64,000 nt of DNA from Cypionkella aquatica (GCF_030161095.1 NZ_BSPP01000007.1:310920-374919), one strand, 5' to 3'. Positions 1 through 8,904 are shown, counted from the first letter of the stretch. Made by a program: numbers and translations. The notes: generated from the sequence alone by a model not told the origin.

Positions 1-2
1 CC

Positions 3-641
3 AAGGTGTATCAGACGCTGCGGCACGCGATTTTGTCGCTGGCCTATCGTCCGGGTGAAATTCTGCGCAAACCCGAGATTTGCGCAGAATTGGGCGTGTC
101 GCGCAGCCCGGTCTCGGATGCGGTGGCGCGTTTGGCGGGCGAGGGGCTGGTTGATGTGGTGCCGCAGGCGGGAACCTATGTGGCGCGATTTTCGATGGCA
201 GAAATCCGTGAAGGCGCGTTTTTGCGCGAGGCGATAGAGCTGCAAGCGATTGAAACAGTTGCGGAACACATCACCGAAGATCAACTGGTGGTCTTGCGCC
301 GCAATCTGACGGTGCAGGCGGCTTTGTTGGCGGATGGGGATTTCCCCGGATTTTACCAGTTGGATGGCGAGATGCATGAGATGATCCGCAGCTTTACCGG
401 TTATCGCAAGCTGTCGGTGGTGGCGGAAACGGCTTGGGTGCATGTCGAGCGCGCACGGCGCTTGCTGCTGCCGCTGGATGGCCGCGTCTCAGCAACTTTG
501 GCCGAGCACCGCGCGATTTTGGCGGCCTTGGAGGCGCGCGATCCGGTGGCGGCGCGGCTGGCAATGCGGCTGCATTTGCGCAAGCTGCTGAGCTATTTGG
601 AGCCTTTGGAGCGCAACCATCCAGAATTGTTTAACCCATAA
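3..641 (+). CDS. GntR-family (FCD-type) transcriptional regulator, 5'-truncated by the window
   Basis: DNA-binding repressor/activator of the GntR family. An N-terminal winged helix-turn-helix is visible (recognition helix around GVSRSPVSDAVARL, then the wing GLVDVVPQAGTYV), followed by an all-helical C-terminal region of the FCD ligand-binding type. The frame is open to the window edge and the protein begins just where the first helix of the family normally starts (VYQTLRHAIL), so perhaps 15-20 residues lie outside; a GTG at 6 is the first possible start inside. It runs towards the ribokinase gene and ends before a shared palindromic repeat. Its position suggests, but does not prove, control of the adjacent sugar transporter cluster. 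Confidence 0.85.
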   Translation, partial: KVYQTLRHAILSLAYRPGEILRKPEICAELGVSRSPVSDAVARLAGEGLVDVVPQAGTYVARFSMAEIREGAFLREAIELQAIETVAEHITEDQLVVLRRNLTVQAALLADGDFPGFYQLDGEMHEMIRSFTGYRKLSVVAETAWVHVERARRLLLPLDGRVSATLAEHRAILAALEARDPVAARLAMRLHLRKLLSYLEPLERNHPELFNP

Positions 642-701
642 CAGGCGTTTGATCGGCGGTTTGTCCTGATCCTGCGGCCTGTTGCCCTGCTGTGATGTAG
701 A

Positions 702-781
702 AGCCTCCGGCGGGAGTATTTCAAAAAGAGCAATGCAAGGCACCAGTATTTGCTGTTTTTGAAATACTCCCGCCGGAGGCT
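702..781. repeat. Palindromic intergenic repeat, family A, copy 1
   Basis: Two 31-base arms (702-732 and 751-781) are reverse complements with one mismatch, around an 18-base spacer. The core is CCTCCGGCGGGAGTATTTC. It sits between two convergent genes, so its RNA hairpin could stop or protect transcripts from both sides. It lacks a classic terminal U-run. The same element recurs at 21543-21632 and, decayed, at 49042-49096. Confidence 0.85.
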
Positions 782-797
782 CAACTGCTTGTTCCGA

Positions 798-1733
798 TTA
801 CAGGTTCTTGGCCAGAAGTGCGTCGATCTCGGCACGTGAGGGCATTGACGGGGCAGTGCCTGCACGGGTGACAGAGATGCCAGCGGTGGCGCAGCCAAAG
901 CGCACCGCTTCGACCACATCGCGCCCCTCAGACAAGGCCACCGCAAAACCGCCGTTGAAGGCGTCGCCGGCGCCGGTGGTTTCGACCACTTTGCCTGCCG
1001 ACATGACCGGGATGTGCACCGAGCGGTTGCGGTCGCGGTAGAGTGCGCCTTTGTCACCTAAAGTCATCACCACCGCGCCGACACCGCGGGCGAGCAAAGC
1101 GTCGGCGGCGGCTTCGGCTTCGGCAAGGGTGGTGACTGGCAGGCCGGTCAGGGCCTCGGTCTCGGTCTCATTGGGGGTCACATAATCGCACAGCGCGAGG
1201 ATGTCGTCGCCCAAAGTGGCCGCCGGGGCGGGGTTCAGGATGGTGGTGACGCCTGCGGCACGGGCGATTTCCAGACCGCGTTTGGCGGCAGGGATCGGTT
1301 GTTCCAACTGGGTGATGAAGATTGCGGCAGAGCCGATCAGATCAGATTTCTCTTCGACATCCTGCACCGAAACCCGGCCTGCGGCACCGGGGGAGACGAT
1401 GATCGCGTTGTTGCCGGTGGCTTCCTCGATGAAGATATACGCGGCCCCGGTGTAGCTTTCGGCGTCGATTTTCACCTCGGGGATCACGCCGGCTTTCGCC
1501 CAAGTGGCGCGCGCGATATCGGCGAAGGCATCATCGCCCAGCCGCGTGATAAAATGGGTTTTGCCGCCCGCCATCGCCGAGGCGACCGATTGGTTTGAGC
1601 CTTTGCCACCCGGCCCAAGCACGAAGGAATTGCCCAAGATCGTCTCGCCCATTTTGGGTTGACGGGCAGCGCGATAGGCGGTGTCTGCGACAAAAATGCC
1701 AAGGTTAACAATTGGTTTTATCGGTTTGTTCAT
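798..1733 (-). CDS. rbsK: Ribokinase-like PfkB-family sugar kinase
   Basis: Cytoplasmic ATP-dependent sugar kinase, expected to phosphorylate ribose or a related sugar at C5. The 311 residues match the family length. The N-terminal PfkB substrate signature GPGGKGSNQ lies at residues 40-48 and the C-terminal ATP/anion-hole motif TTGAGDAFNGGFA, with the catalytic Asp, is near residue 250. The start lies 1 base after the stop of the upstream FucU/RbsD gene, so the two are probably co-translated. The pairing of an RbsD/FucU mutarotase with a ribokinase is classical. The true sugar is not certain because the adjacent importer is CUT1-type rather than RbsABC-type. Confidence 0.88.
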   Translation of the reverse strand: MNKPIKPIVNLGIFVADTAYRAARQPKMGETILGNSFVLGPGGKGSNQSVASAMAGGKTHFITRLGDDAFADIARATWAKAGVIPEVKIDAESYTGAAYIFIEEATGNNAIIVSPGAAGRVSVQDVEEKSDLIGSAAIFITQLEQPIPAAKRGLEIARAAGVTTILNPAPAATLGDDILALCDYVTPNETETEALTGLPVTTLAEAEAAADALLARGVGAVVMTLGDKGALYRDRNRSVHIPVMSAGKVVETTGAGDAFNGGFAVALSEGRDVVEAVRFGCATAGISVTRAGTAPSMPSRAEIDALLAKNL

Positions 1734-1734
1734 G

Positions 1735-2190
1735 TTACTTCGCCTCTGGTGGCACGACGCCTTTACGTAGGCTGAAACAGCCGTAGAAGCGGCGCTCTCC
1801 GGTTTGGATCACGGCATAGGCTTGTTTTGCCATATCGTAGAACGCGAAACGCTCGATGGGTTGCATGGGGCGGTCTGCGCCTTCGGCGGCGTTGATTTCG
1901 GCCTGCACCTCGGCCTGCACTGGTGGGATTTCATCGGGTGCGCCAACGACTTCCATGCGGCCTGCGAAATCGGCGACAAAAGTATCCAGCGGATAGACCG
2001 ACAGGATGGCTGCTGCGGCTTCGGCGCTTGTCAGGTTGTCCATCCGCAGCAGTTTGCCGCTGACGGTGGCGCGGGCGACCGAGTCGGACGGGAAGTTGGT
2101 GTCGGCCAAAATCAGCACGTCGCCGTGGCCCATCGCCCGCAAGCAATGCAGCACTTCCGCGTTCAAGCGCGGGTCAATTCCTTTGAGCAT
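1735..2190 (-). CDS. RbsD/FucU-family sugar mutarotase, paralog 1
   Basis: Small cytoplasmic pyranose/anomer mutarotase that supplies the right sugar form to a kinase. The 151 residues are typical of FucU. The family N-terminus is clear (MLKGIDPRLNAEVLHCL, then GHGD with the catalytic His and a DTNFP segment), as is the C-terminal FYGCFSLRKGV. The start follows a strong Shine-Dalgarno, GGGAGG. A second, clearly related gene with the same opening MLKGID lies at 7574-8029, at the other end of the transporter genes. FucU and RbsD cannot be told apart here, so no symbol is given. Confidence 0.85.
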   Translation of the reverse strand: MLKGIDPRLNAEVLHCLRAMGHGDVLILADTNFPSDSVARATVSGKLLRMDNLTSAEAAAAILSVYPLDTFVADFAGRMEVVGAPDEIPPVQAEVQAEINAAEGADRPMQPIERFAFYDMAKQAYAVIQTGERRFYGCFSLRKGVVPPEAK

Positions 2191-2503
2191 TGTGCCCTCC
2201 CATTTGTGGTCAGTTGTGCCGGATTTGATCGCAGGGTCAAGTGCGGTGGTATGGGGTCTGGTGTCATGGCAGCCTGTGGGGGGCAGTTTTTTGGGCTGCG
2301 GGAAAGGGTGCGTCTTTTGCGGCTTGGACGGATTTCTAAGCTGTTGAGAACGCCGCGTTAAAAGGCTGCTTTAAGCGAAGGTTAACGACCCAGAAAGCGG
2401 CCATTTTTGATACAGGAAGCGGCCATGTCGCGTCCGCTTTTTGGGCTGAGACGTGGCAGTTAACCAAGCTTGCACGAATCAGCGGGGCATAAACCTGCTG
2501 ACC
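2191..2503. promoter_or_regulatory. 313-bp gap with tandem direct repeat, possible operator/promoter of fucU-rbsK
   Basis: No convincing gene is present. The decamer AAGCGGCCAT occurs twice (2395-2404 and 2417-2426), 22 bp apart, about two helical turns, upstream of the mutarotase-kinase pair that is read on the minus strand. An inverted CGTTAA/TTAACG pair lies at about 2355-2387. The spacing suggests a regulator-binding site with a separate promoter for fucU-rbsK, but no -10/-35 pair stands out. Confidence 0.3.
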
Positions 2504-3556
2504 TTAGGCCAGCCTTTGCCCGCTGGTTTTGTCAAAGATATGCGATTGGCTTGCGTCGGGGGCGAGGGTGATGCTGTCGCCGGGTCGGAAGGTGACGCGG
2601 TCGCGGAAAACGGCGGTGATTTCGCGCCCCGCGATGCGCACCACGACATGGGTTTCAGAGCCAGTTGGTTCGACCACGGCGATGGTGCCAGCCAAGCCTT
2701 CGCTGGCGATGCTGAAGGTTTCGGGGCGGATGCCGTAGACGACCTGCTGGCCTTCGGTCGCGGTCGATCCGGGTGGCAGGGCGAGGCGCGCGCCTGCGAC
2801 GTTGACCATGCCGCCTGTCACCATGCCGTCAATCAGGTTCATCGACGGTGATCCGATGAAGGCGGCCACAAAGACATTGGCGGGGCGGTCGTAAAGCTCT
2901 AACGGGGCGCCGACTTGTTCGATGCGGCCCCCCTGCATGACGACGATTTTATCGGCCATGGTCATCGCCTCGATCTGGTCGTGGGTGACGTAGACGGTGG
3001 TTGTCTTCAGGCGCTGATGCAGCTCTTTGATCTCGGCCCGCATCTGCACCCGCAGTTTGGCGTCGAGGTTGGAGAGCGGTTCATCAAACAGGAACACTTT
3101 TGGGTCGCGGACAATGGCGCGGCCCATGGCGACGCGCTGGCGCTGGCCGCCGGACAAAGCGCGCGGGAAGCGGTCAAGATAAGGGGTCAGGCCAAGGATT
3201 TCGCCCGCCCGTTCCACTTTTGCGCGGATCGCGGCTGCGTCCATGCCGCGCATTTTCAGCGCAAAGCCCATGTTGGCTGCGACGGTTTTATGGGGGTAAA
3301 GCGCATAGTTCTGGAACACCATCGCGATGTCACGTTCTGATGGCGGCAGGTTGTTGACGCGGGCGGCCCCAATGTTGATGTCGCCTGCGCTGATTTCCTC
3401 TAGCCCCGCGAGCATCCGCAGCAGGGTGGATTTGCCGCAGCCAGAGGGGCCGACCAGCACCACGAACTCGCCGTCTTTGATATCAAGGTTCAGGCCGTGG
3501 ATCACTTGCACGCCGCCATAAGCCTTGCGCAGATCGCGGATTGTGACTTCGGCCAT
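2504..3556 (-). CDS. CUT1-type sugar ABC transporter ATPase (UgpC/MalK-like)
   Basis: Cytoplasmic ATPase that powers the importer encoded divergently at 3809-7573. Walker [10 protein letters not shown] is at residues 36-44, the signature LSGGQRQRV at 134-142, Walker B VFLFDEP at 154-160 and the switch His in VTHDQ near 192. A C-terminal MalK-type TOBE region follows. The 350 residues fit the family. I start at the ATG at 3556 (MAEVTIRDL), after a G-rich Shine-Dalgarno; an upstream in-frame ATG at 3598 would add 14 atypical residues. A 252-bp divergent region separates it from the binding-protein gene. Confidence 0.9.
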   Translation of the reverse strand: MAEVTIRDLRKAYGGVQVIHGLNLDIKDGEFVVLVGPSGCGKSTLLRMLAGLEEISAGDINIGAARVNNLPPSERDIAMVFQNYALYPHKTVAANMGFALKMRGMDAAAIRAKVERAGEILGLTPYLDRFPRALSGGQRQRVAMGRAIVRDPKVFLFDEPLSNLDAKLRVQMRAEIKELHQRLKTTTVYVTHDQIEAMTMADKIVVMQGGRIEQVGAPLELYDRPANVFVAAFIGSPSMNLIDGMVTGGMVNVAGARLALPPGSTATEGQQVVYGIRPETFSIASEGLAGTIAVVEPTGSETHVVVRIAGREITAVFRDRVTFRPGDSITLAPDASQSHIFDKTSGQRLA

Positions 3557-3808
3557 ATGGTTCCCCCCGGTTACTGCCGCAAGATTAGGCGAGCGCATGG
3601 GCTCTGTCTATCGGCTGATCATACTAACATGTTAGAATCTTGACAGGTGGATTGGCGCAGGCCAAGCTGACCCTAAGGAACGTGTTTGCAGCAGGAGGGG
3701 AGGCCTGCTTGCACGGCGTATAGGTTGGTTTCGCCGGAGTTCCGCAGGTTCCATACATAACAGCCCGGTGGCCCTTGGCCCGTAAGGGCATCAAGGGAGG
3801 AGACGTTC
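3557..3808. promoter_or_regulatory. Divergent promoter region with 12-bp palindrome (3624-3635)
   Basis: The region lies between the ATPase (-) and binding-protein (+) genes. A perfect dyad CTAACATGTTAG occupies 3624-3635, a likely operator. TTGACA at 3640-3645 could be a -35 box but no good -10 follows. Further downstream the leader can form hairpins: GCAGG/CCTGC arms within about 3679-3711, and CCCTT/AAGGG near 3773-3789, just before the Shine-Dalgarno AGGGAGGAG of the plus-strand gene. Confidence 0.5.
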
Positions 3809-5446
3809 TTGAAAGTAGAGCTTTATCAGGCGGCCGTTCAGGCCACGCTAAGCCGTCGCCGTATGTTGCAGGGTGCCACCGCTTTGACCGCTTTGGCGCT
3901 GATGCCGAAGGTGATGGGCTACGGCCCGGCGATGGCGCAGGATTCCGTGCGCGCGCAGATTTTGCAGATTCCCGGTGTGGGCAAGGGCAGCCCGACCGAT
4001 GCCGATTGGCAGAAGGTTGGTGAATTGTGCCTGGACAGCACCAAGGCAAATGTCGCTGAGGGCGAGTTTGCCGGGGTTGAGCTTACGTTCTTTGGCATCA
4101 ATAACAACGGCTTGCACAACATACTGTTCCGCGGTCTGCTGAAAGGCTGGGAGACTTACACTGGGGCCAAGATCAACTGGGTTGACCTTGCTCAGGCCGA
4201 TTACAACCCGCGCCTGCAGCAAAGCATTGCCACCGGTACCGTCGATTTCGACATTCTGGCCATGGGTGCGCCGTTGGAGGGTGATACCGCCAGCAAGGGC
4301 TTGCTGGATGAGATGCCGGATTGGGTCAAGACTCAGATCGACATGGATGATTACGTGAATTACCTGAAGGCCCCGGTTGGGACTTGGGATGGCAAGACGT
4401 ACCGGATCTCGATTGACGGTGATTGCCATACTTTTGCGTATCGCACCGATTACTTTGGCGAGGGCGCTATTTCTGGCATGGCAGAGCCGCCGAAGACTTG
4501 GCAAGAGGTCAATGCCTATTCCAAGGCCATCGTTGGCAAGACCGATCCTTTGACGGGCCAGCCTGCCGTTGGCTATCTGGACCCGCTGAAGGGCTGGGGC
4601 GGGTTTGGGTTCTACTTCCTGGAAAACCGCGCTGCGGCTTATGTCAAGCATCCGTCCGATCCGGCTTGGCTGTTTGACCCGGATACGATGAAACCGCGCG
4701 TCAACAATCCGGGCTGGGTGCAGGCCATTCAGGACGTGATGGACCTGATTGCGACGCCGGGTGCCTATCCGGCTGACCAGATCAACGCCGATCCGGGCAC
4801 GACGGCATTCTCGCAGTTCCTTGCCGGCACGGGCTCCAGCCTGATGTGGTGGGGCGATGTGGGCTCGAACGCGCGCACGTCTGATACTTCGGTGGTCGGC
4901 GATGTGGTGGGCTTTGGCATCAACCGTGGGTCTGACAAGGTGTATAATGCCCAGACGAGCGCCTGGGAGGAGACTTACAACGAATCCCCCAACATGGCCT
5001 TCCTTGGTTGGGGCGTCTATGTGACCAACCGTGTCTCGGCCGATGAGAAAAAGCGCAAGGCGGCATGGTCGGCGGCGGCGCACTTGGGTGGCAAGGATAT
5101 TTCGCTGTGGATGGCAGCCTATCCTTCGGGCTTCCAACCGTATCGCAACAGCCAGTTCCAGTATGATGAATGGGTGGCGGCTGGGTATGATCGGGCGTTC
5201 ATCGAGGATTACCTTGGCTCGAACCTTGACAGCTACAACCACCCCAATGCGGCGATTGAGCCGCGTATCCCCGGCATCTTCCAGTATTATTCGGTTGCCG
5301 AGGACGAACTGGCCAAGGGCTATTCCGGCCAATACAAATCGGCACAGGAAACCGCAGATGCGATTGCGGCCGCTTGGGAAAAGATCACCGATCAGATCGG
5401 GCGCGATGCGCAGATCAAGCTGTATAAGGCCAGCTTGGGGATGTGA
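3809..5446 (+). CDS. ABC sugar transporter substrate-binding protein, Tat-type signal
   Basis: Periplasmic binding protein of a CUT1 carbohydrate importer, 545 residues, large for the class. The N-terminus carries a twin-arginine-like signal (SRRRMLQGATA, residues 16-26, then a hydrophobic stretch and a cleavage-like AMAQ), implying export of a folded protein. The body has the family-1 solute-binding layout (DILAMGAP, WWGD). The start is TTG at 3809, chosen because a strong Shine-Dalgarno (GGGAGGAG) lies about 7 bases upstream and no ATG precedes the signal. Two tandem hairpins follow the stop, before the permease genes. The substrate is unknown; neighbouring mutarotases and a sugar kinase point to a monosaccharide. 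Confidence 0.85.
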   Translation: MKVELYQAAVQATLSRRRMLQGATALTALALMPKVMGYGPAMAQDSVRAQILQIPGVGKGSPTDADWQKVGELCLDSTKANVAEGEFAGVELTFFGINNNGLHNILFRGLLKGWETYTGAKINWVDLAQADYNPRLQQSIATGTVDFDILAMGAPLEGDTASKGLLDEMPDWVKTQIDMDDYVNYLKAPVGTWDGKTYRISIDGDCHTFAYRTDYFGEGAISGMAEPPKTWQEVNAYSKAIVGKTDPLTGQPAVGYLDPLKGWGGFGFYFLENRAAAYVKHPSDPAWLFDPDTMKPRVNNPGWVQAIQDVMDLIATPGAYPADQINADPGTTAFSQFLAGTGSSLMWWGDVGSNARTSDTSVVGDVVGFGINRGSDKVYNAQTSAWEETYNESPNMAFLGWGVYVTNRVSADEKKRKAAWSAAAHLGGKDISLWMAAYPSGFQPYRNSQFQYDEWVAAGYDRAFIEDYLGSNLDSYNHPNAAIEPRIPGIFQYYSVAEDELAKGYSGQYKSAQETADAIAAAWEKITDQIGRDAQIKLYKASLGM

Positions 5447-5451
5447 CCCAA

Positions 5452-5515
5452 CAGGGTGCGTGCAACCACGCACCCTGCAATGACACCGTAGGGTGCGTGG
5501 TAGCACGCACCTTAC
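5452..5515 (+). repeat. Two tandem hairpins after the binding-protein gene
   Basis: Hairpin 1: CAGGGTGCGTG (5452-5462) pairs perfectly with 5467-5477 over a 4-base loop. Hairpin 2: 5488-5499 pairs with 5504-5515 with one G-T wobble, also a 4-base loop. Both share the GGTGCGTG core, so they are two copies of one element. They lie between the binding-protein stop and the permease start, where such structures commonly protect the upstream mRNA. Confidence 0.8.
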
Positions 5516-5537
5516 TTTTCGCAGGCGGGGCAAGGGT

Positions 5538-6644
5538 TTGAGCGGTTCAGGCGATCTTTTACACGTTGTCAGCAATGACAATATCTCGGATCAGCGCCGC
5601 GCGCTGGGGCGAGGCATCATCTGGGGCTCGGCCTTGCTGATGGCTTTGGTGGCCTTGGCGCAGATGTTGCAACTGCAAGGCGTGCATGACTTTGGCCTGA
5701 CCAGTTGGCGCCCGACGCTGTATGCCTATATTCTTTGGGCGATTTGCCTCAGCTGGGGGCAAGTTCTGCTGCACGGCGAGCATGGCAAACGCACGCTGTT
5801 CGTGCTGCCTGCGGCGTTGTTTGTGATCTCATTGACGGTGTTTCCGCTGCTGTTTGGCCTTGTGATCGCGTTTTCGGACTGGAACCTGTCCAGCCCGGAT
5901 GGGCGGCAATTCAACGGGCTCAGCAATCTGCGGCAGATGTGGGCGGACCCGTTCTATTGGAACGCTTTGTTGAACATGCTGTGGTATGTGCTTGCAATCC
6001 TTGTGGAATATACGATTGCCTTTGGTCTGGCCTTGGCGTTGAACGCGGAGATAAGGGCGCGCAAGTTTTTCCGGGTGGCGTTTTTGCTGCCGTTGATGCT
6101 GTCGCCGGTGGCGGTCAGCTGGATGATCGGCAAGTCGATGCTGGAAGCACGTTTTGGCCCGGTGGCGCGGCTTGCGCGGTTTTTCGGCTGGGAGACGCCC
6201 TCGTTCTTCGGCACCCCCGGTGTGGCCAAGGCGACGATCATGCTGATGGATGCCTGGACGTTCATTCCGTTTATGATGATCATGATTTTGGCCGGGTTGC
6301 AGGCGATCCCCAAGGAATTGAACGAGGCCGCCAAGGTTGATGGTGCGAATGGCTGGCGGGCATTTTGGGAAGTGACCTTCCCGATGATGCTGCCGGTGTC
6401 GATCACTGCCATCCTGATCAGGATTATCTTCAAGTTGAAGCTTGCCGATATCGTGATTGCGGTGACATCCGGGGGGCCGGGGGGGGCCACCGATACGGTG
6501 ACCTCGTTCATTTTCCGCGAGTATCGGGACCGCTCGAATGTCGGCTATGGCACGCTTTTGGCGATGTTTTATCTGCTGGTGATCATCATTTTCATGACGA
6601 TTTTGATGAAACTGGCGGATCGGTTTGCGAGGCCCAGAACATGA
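5538..6644 (+). CDS. CUT1 sugar ABC transporter permease (MalF/UgpA-like)
   Basis: Inner-membrane permease. It contains several hydrophobic segments, two of them before the core, and the cytoplasmic EAA loop ELNEAAKVDGANGWRAFWEV that docks onto the ATPase. The start is uncertain: the longest frame opens at a GTG at 5493 but that codon lies inside the second hairpin, so its first residues are probably translated repeat. I place the start at TTG 5538, with GGGG upstream; ATG 5640 would cut into the first membrane helix. The stop overlaps the next gene's ATG by ATGA (6641-6644), so the two permeases are translationally coupled. Confidence 0.85.
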   Translation: MSGSGDLLHVVSNDNISDQRRALGRGIIWGSALLMALVALAQMLQLQGVHDFGLTSWRPTLYAYILWAICLSWGQVLLHGEHGKRTLFVLPAALFVISLTVFPLLFGLVIAFSDWNLSSPDGRQFNGLSNLRQMWADPFYWNALLNMLWYVLAILVEYTIAFGLALALNAEIRARKFFRVAFLLPLMLSPVAVSWMIGKSMLEARFGPVARLARFFGWETPSFFGTPGVAKATIMLMDAWTFIPFMMIMILAGLQAIPKELNEAAKVDGANGWRAFWEVTFPMMLPVSITAILIRIIFKLKLADIVIAVTSGGPGGATDTVTSFIFREYRDRSNVGYGTLLAMFYLLVIIIFMTILMKLADRFARPRT

Positions 6645-7573
6645 GTGACGCGCAGATGACGGGGCAGATTTTCAAGGATTCTGCAGCGGATCGCAGCTTT
6701 CGCCCAAAATGGTTCACGGGTCGGATTTTTGTCTATGGGTTGCTGCTGCTGTGGGCATTTATTTGTTTGTTTCCAATCTATTGGACGCTGACCACCAGCT
6801 TTAAAATGGCGCCCGATGTGATGAAGGGCAATCTGGTGCCGTGGTGGGACTTCACCCCGAAATGGCTGGGCTGGAAATCCTTGGGCCTTTCGCCCGATAC
6901 CATTGGCGCTGACAGCACGGTGCGCGACGAATTTCTGAAGCGCTTTACCAATTCGGCGATCACTGCGGTCACGTCCTCGGTTCTGGCGGTGGCTTTGGGG
7001 TCTTTGGCGGCTTACGGGTTAAGCCGGTTCAACTATAAATTCCTGTGGATGGGAAACAGTGACATCTCGTTTTTCTTTCTCAGCCAACTGATCCTGCCGC
7101 CTGTCGTTCTTGCCCTGCCGATGCTGGTTTTGTACAAAGAGCTTGCGTTGCTGGACACCCGTATCGGTTTGATTTTGTTGTATACTCTTTCGGTTCTGCC
7201 GATCGTGATCTGGATCATGCGGGATCAGTTTTCCTCTATCCCGACAGAGTTGGAAGAGGCGGCTTTGGTCGATGGGTTGTCGATCTGGGGGGCTTTTTTC
7301 ACCATCATTTTACCGATTGCTTTGCCGGGAATGGTGGCGGCGTTCATTCTTTCTTTAGTGTTGACGTGGAATGAATATTTCTTCGCGGCACTGCTGACCT
7401 CTACCCATGCCAACACGCTGCCGGTGATGGTGGCAAGCCAAACTGGCAGTCAGGGGATTTCGTGGTGGTCGATGGCGGCCTTGTCTTGGGCGGCGATCCT
7501 GCCGTTGATCGTGATTGGGGTGGTGTTGGAGCGGTATATTATCAAAGGCATGGCTGCAGGGGCTATTAAGTAG
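6641..7573 (+). CDS. CUT1 sugar ABC transporter permease (MalG/UgpE-like)
   Basis: Second inner-membrane permease of the same importer, 310 residues from the ATG at 6641 that overlaps the previous stop. Six hydrophobic segments are apparent, starting with YGLLLLWAFICLFPIYW. The EAA loop reads ELEEAALVDGLSIWGAFFTI. The frame is open upstream to 6365, but that part lies entirely inside the preceding gene. The next gene (FucU paralog 2) starts at the base after this stop, so all four plus-strand genes from 3809 to 8029 look like one operon. Confidence 0.9.
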   Translation: MSDAQMTGQIFKDSAADRSFRPKWFTGRIFVYGLLLLWAFICLFPIYWTLTTSFKMAPDVMKGNLVPWWDFTPKWLGWKSLGLSPDTIGADSTVRDEFLKRFTNSAITAVTSSVLAVALGSLAAYGLSRFNYKFLWMGNSDISFFFLSQLILPPVVLALPMLVLYKELALLDTRIGLILLYTLSVLPIVIWIMRDQFSSIPTELEEAALVDGLSIWGAFFTIILPIALPGMVAAFILSLVLTWNEYFFAALLTSTHANTLPVMVASQTGSQGISWWSMAALSWAAILPLIVIGVVLERYIIKGMAAGAIK

Positions 7574-8029
7574 ATGCTCAAAGGGATTGATCGACATTTG
7601 TCGGCGGAACTGCTGCATGTGCTGATGCTGATGGGGCATGGCGATACGTTGGTGATTTGCGATGTGAACCATCCGGCGGCGTCCATTGCCGCGAAAACGG
7701 TGCATGGCCGGGTGGTCGATATGGTCGGCTGTGATATTCCGACCGGGTTGGCCGCGATTTTAACCCTGATGCCGCTGGACACATTCGTACAATCACCCGT
7801 CAGCCGGATGCAGGTGGTGGGCGATCCGGGTGGTCAGATGCCGATGTTTGGGCTGGTCCAGACGGTGATTGACGCCGCCGAGGGCCGGACGGTTCAAATG
7901 CAGGCGCTGGAGCGGTTTGCGTTTTACGAGGCGGCGAGCCGCGCGTTTGCCATAGTGCGAACTTCTGATCCGGGGCCGTATGGCTGCTTTATCGTGAAAA
8001 AGGGTGTGGTGGATTTGCCCCGGCTTTAG
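7574..8029 (+). CDS. RbsD/FucU-family sugar mutarotase, paralog 2
   Basis: 151-residue mutarotase of the same family and length as the gene at 1735-2190. It begins MLKGIDRHLSAELLHVL and keeps the GHGD His motif, a DVNHP segment and the C-terminal YGCFIVKKGVVD. The start codon directly abuts the permease stop, so it belongs to the transporter operon. Two diverged copies, one with the kinase and one with the permeases, suggest either two sugars or two anomeric steps for one sugar. No downstream terminator is obvious before the convergent gene ending at 8089. Confidence 0.85.
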   Translation: MLKGIDRHLSAELLHVLMLMGHGDTLVICDVNHPAASIAAKTVHGRVVDMVGCDIPTGLAAILTLMPLDTFVQSPVSRMQVVGDPGGQMPMFGLVQTVIDAAEGRTVQMQALERFAFYEAASRAFAIVRTSDPGPYGCFIVKKGVVDLPRL

Positions 8030-8088
8030 CGGTCATGCGCGAAGGTCGGCGGCCTCCGGCGCGGATCGTCCCGCACAAAAGCTGATCT

Positions 8089-8904
8089 TCACGCCCAGAT
8101 CTGGTTCGGGTCGGGCAATGGGATGGCATCCAGAAGATCGCGTGTGTAGCTGGCTTGCGGGTTGCTGAACAGATCGGCAGTGACGGCATTTTCGACGATC
8201 TTGCCTTGGTGCAGCACGATGATACGGCTGCACAAACGCCGGATCACTGACAAATCATGGCTGATGAAAGCCAGCGTCAGGCCAAGATCTTTCACCAAGG
8301 ATTCCAACAGGTTCAGGATTTGCGCCTGACTTGAAACATCCAGTCCCGAGACAATTTCATCTGCCAGAATAAAGTCGGGTTTCAGCGCAATCGCGCGGGC
8401 GATGCCGATGCGCTGGCGTTGGCCGCCAGACAATTCATGCGGGTAGCGGCTGGCGAAACTGCGCGGCAGGCCGACGTGATCAAGCGCCTCTAGCACGCGC
8501 TGCTTGGGGTCGGACAGGCCGTGCAGGCGCAAAGGTGCGGCGATGATCTGGCTGATCCGGTGGCGTGGATTAAGGCTGCTCATCGGGTCTTGAAAGATCA
8601 TCTGAAAGCGGCGGCGCAGCGGGCGGAGTTTGGCCTCCGTGAGGTGGGTGATGTCTTGGTTATCGAACGTAACCGTGCCGCTGGATGGTTCCAGCAGGCG
8701 CACCAAGGCGCGGCCGAGCGTAGATTTGCCAGACCCTGAGCCGCCGACGATGCCCAGAATCTCGCCCTTGCGGATGTTAAAGCTCAGGCCCTTCAGGATT
8801 TCCAGCCGAGGTGCTGCGCCAATCAGCGGTTTTTGCGTCATATCGGCCAAAGACAACCGCATGTTATCAATTTGGTAAAGGTTGGCGGGATAGATTTCAG
8901 ACAT
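8089..8904 (-). CDS. Oligopeptide/nickel-type ABC transporter ATPase (DppF/OppF-like)
   Basis: Second ATPase of the importer at 8089-13247. Walker A GGSGSGKST and the signature [14 protein letters not shown] are intact, with Walker B FILADEIVSGLD and the switch His in FISHDLS. The 271 residues lack the long C-terminal extension of some OppF proteins. Start at ATG 8904, which overlaps the upstream ATPase's last 8 bases; a longer frame from 8958 would add residues with no family match. Last gene of the (-) operon. Confidence 0.88.
   Translation of the reverse strand: MSEIYPANLYQIDNMRLSLADMTQKPLIGAAPRLEILKGLSFNIRKGEILGIVGGSGSGKSTLGRALVRLLEPSSGTVTFDNQDITHLTEAKLRPLRRRFQMIFQDPMSSLNPRHRISQIIAAPLRLHGLSDPKQRVLEALDHVGLPRSFASRYPHELSGGQRQRIGIARAIALKPDFILADEIVSGLDVSSQAQILNLLESLVKDLGLTLAFISHDLSVIRRLCSRIIVLHQGKIVENAVTADLFSNPQASYTRDLLDAIPLPDPNQIWA

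Noticed and set aside
3848-5581. Antisense open frame of 577 codons opposite the sugar-binding-protein gene
   Set aside because: No motif or signal, and it crosses the tandem hairpins; the plus-strand gene has a signal peptide and Shine-Dalgarno.
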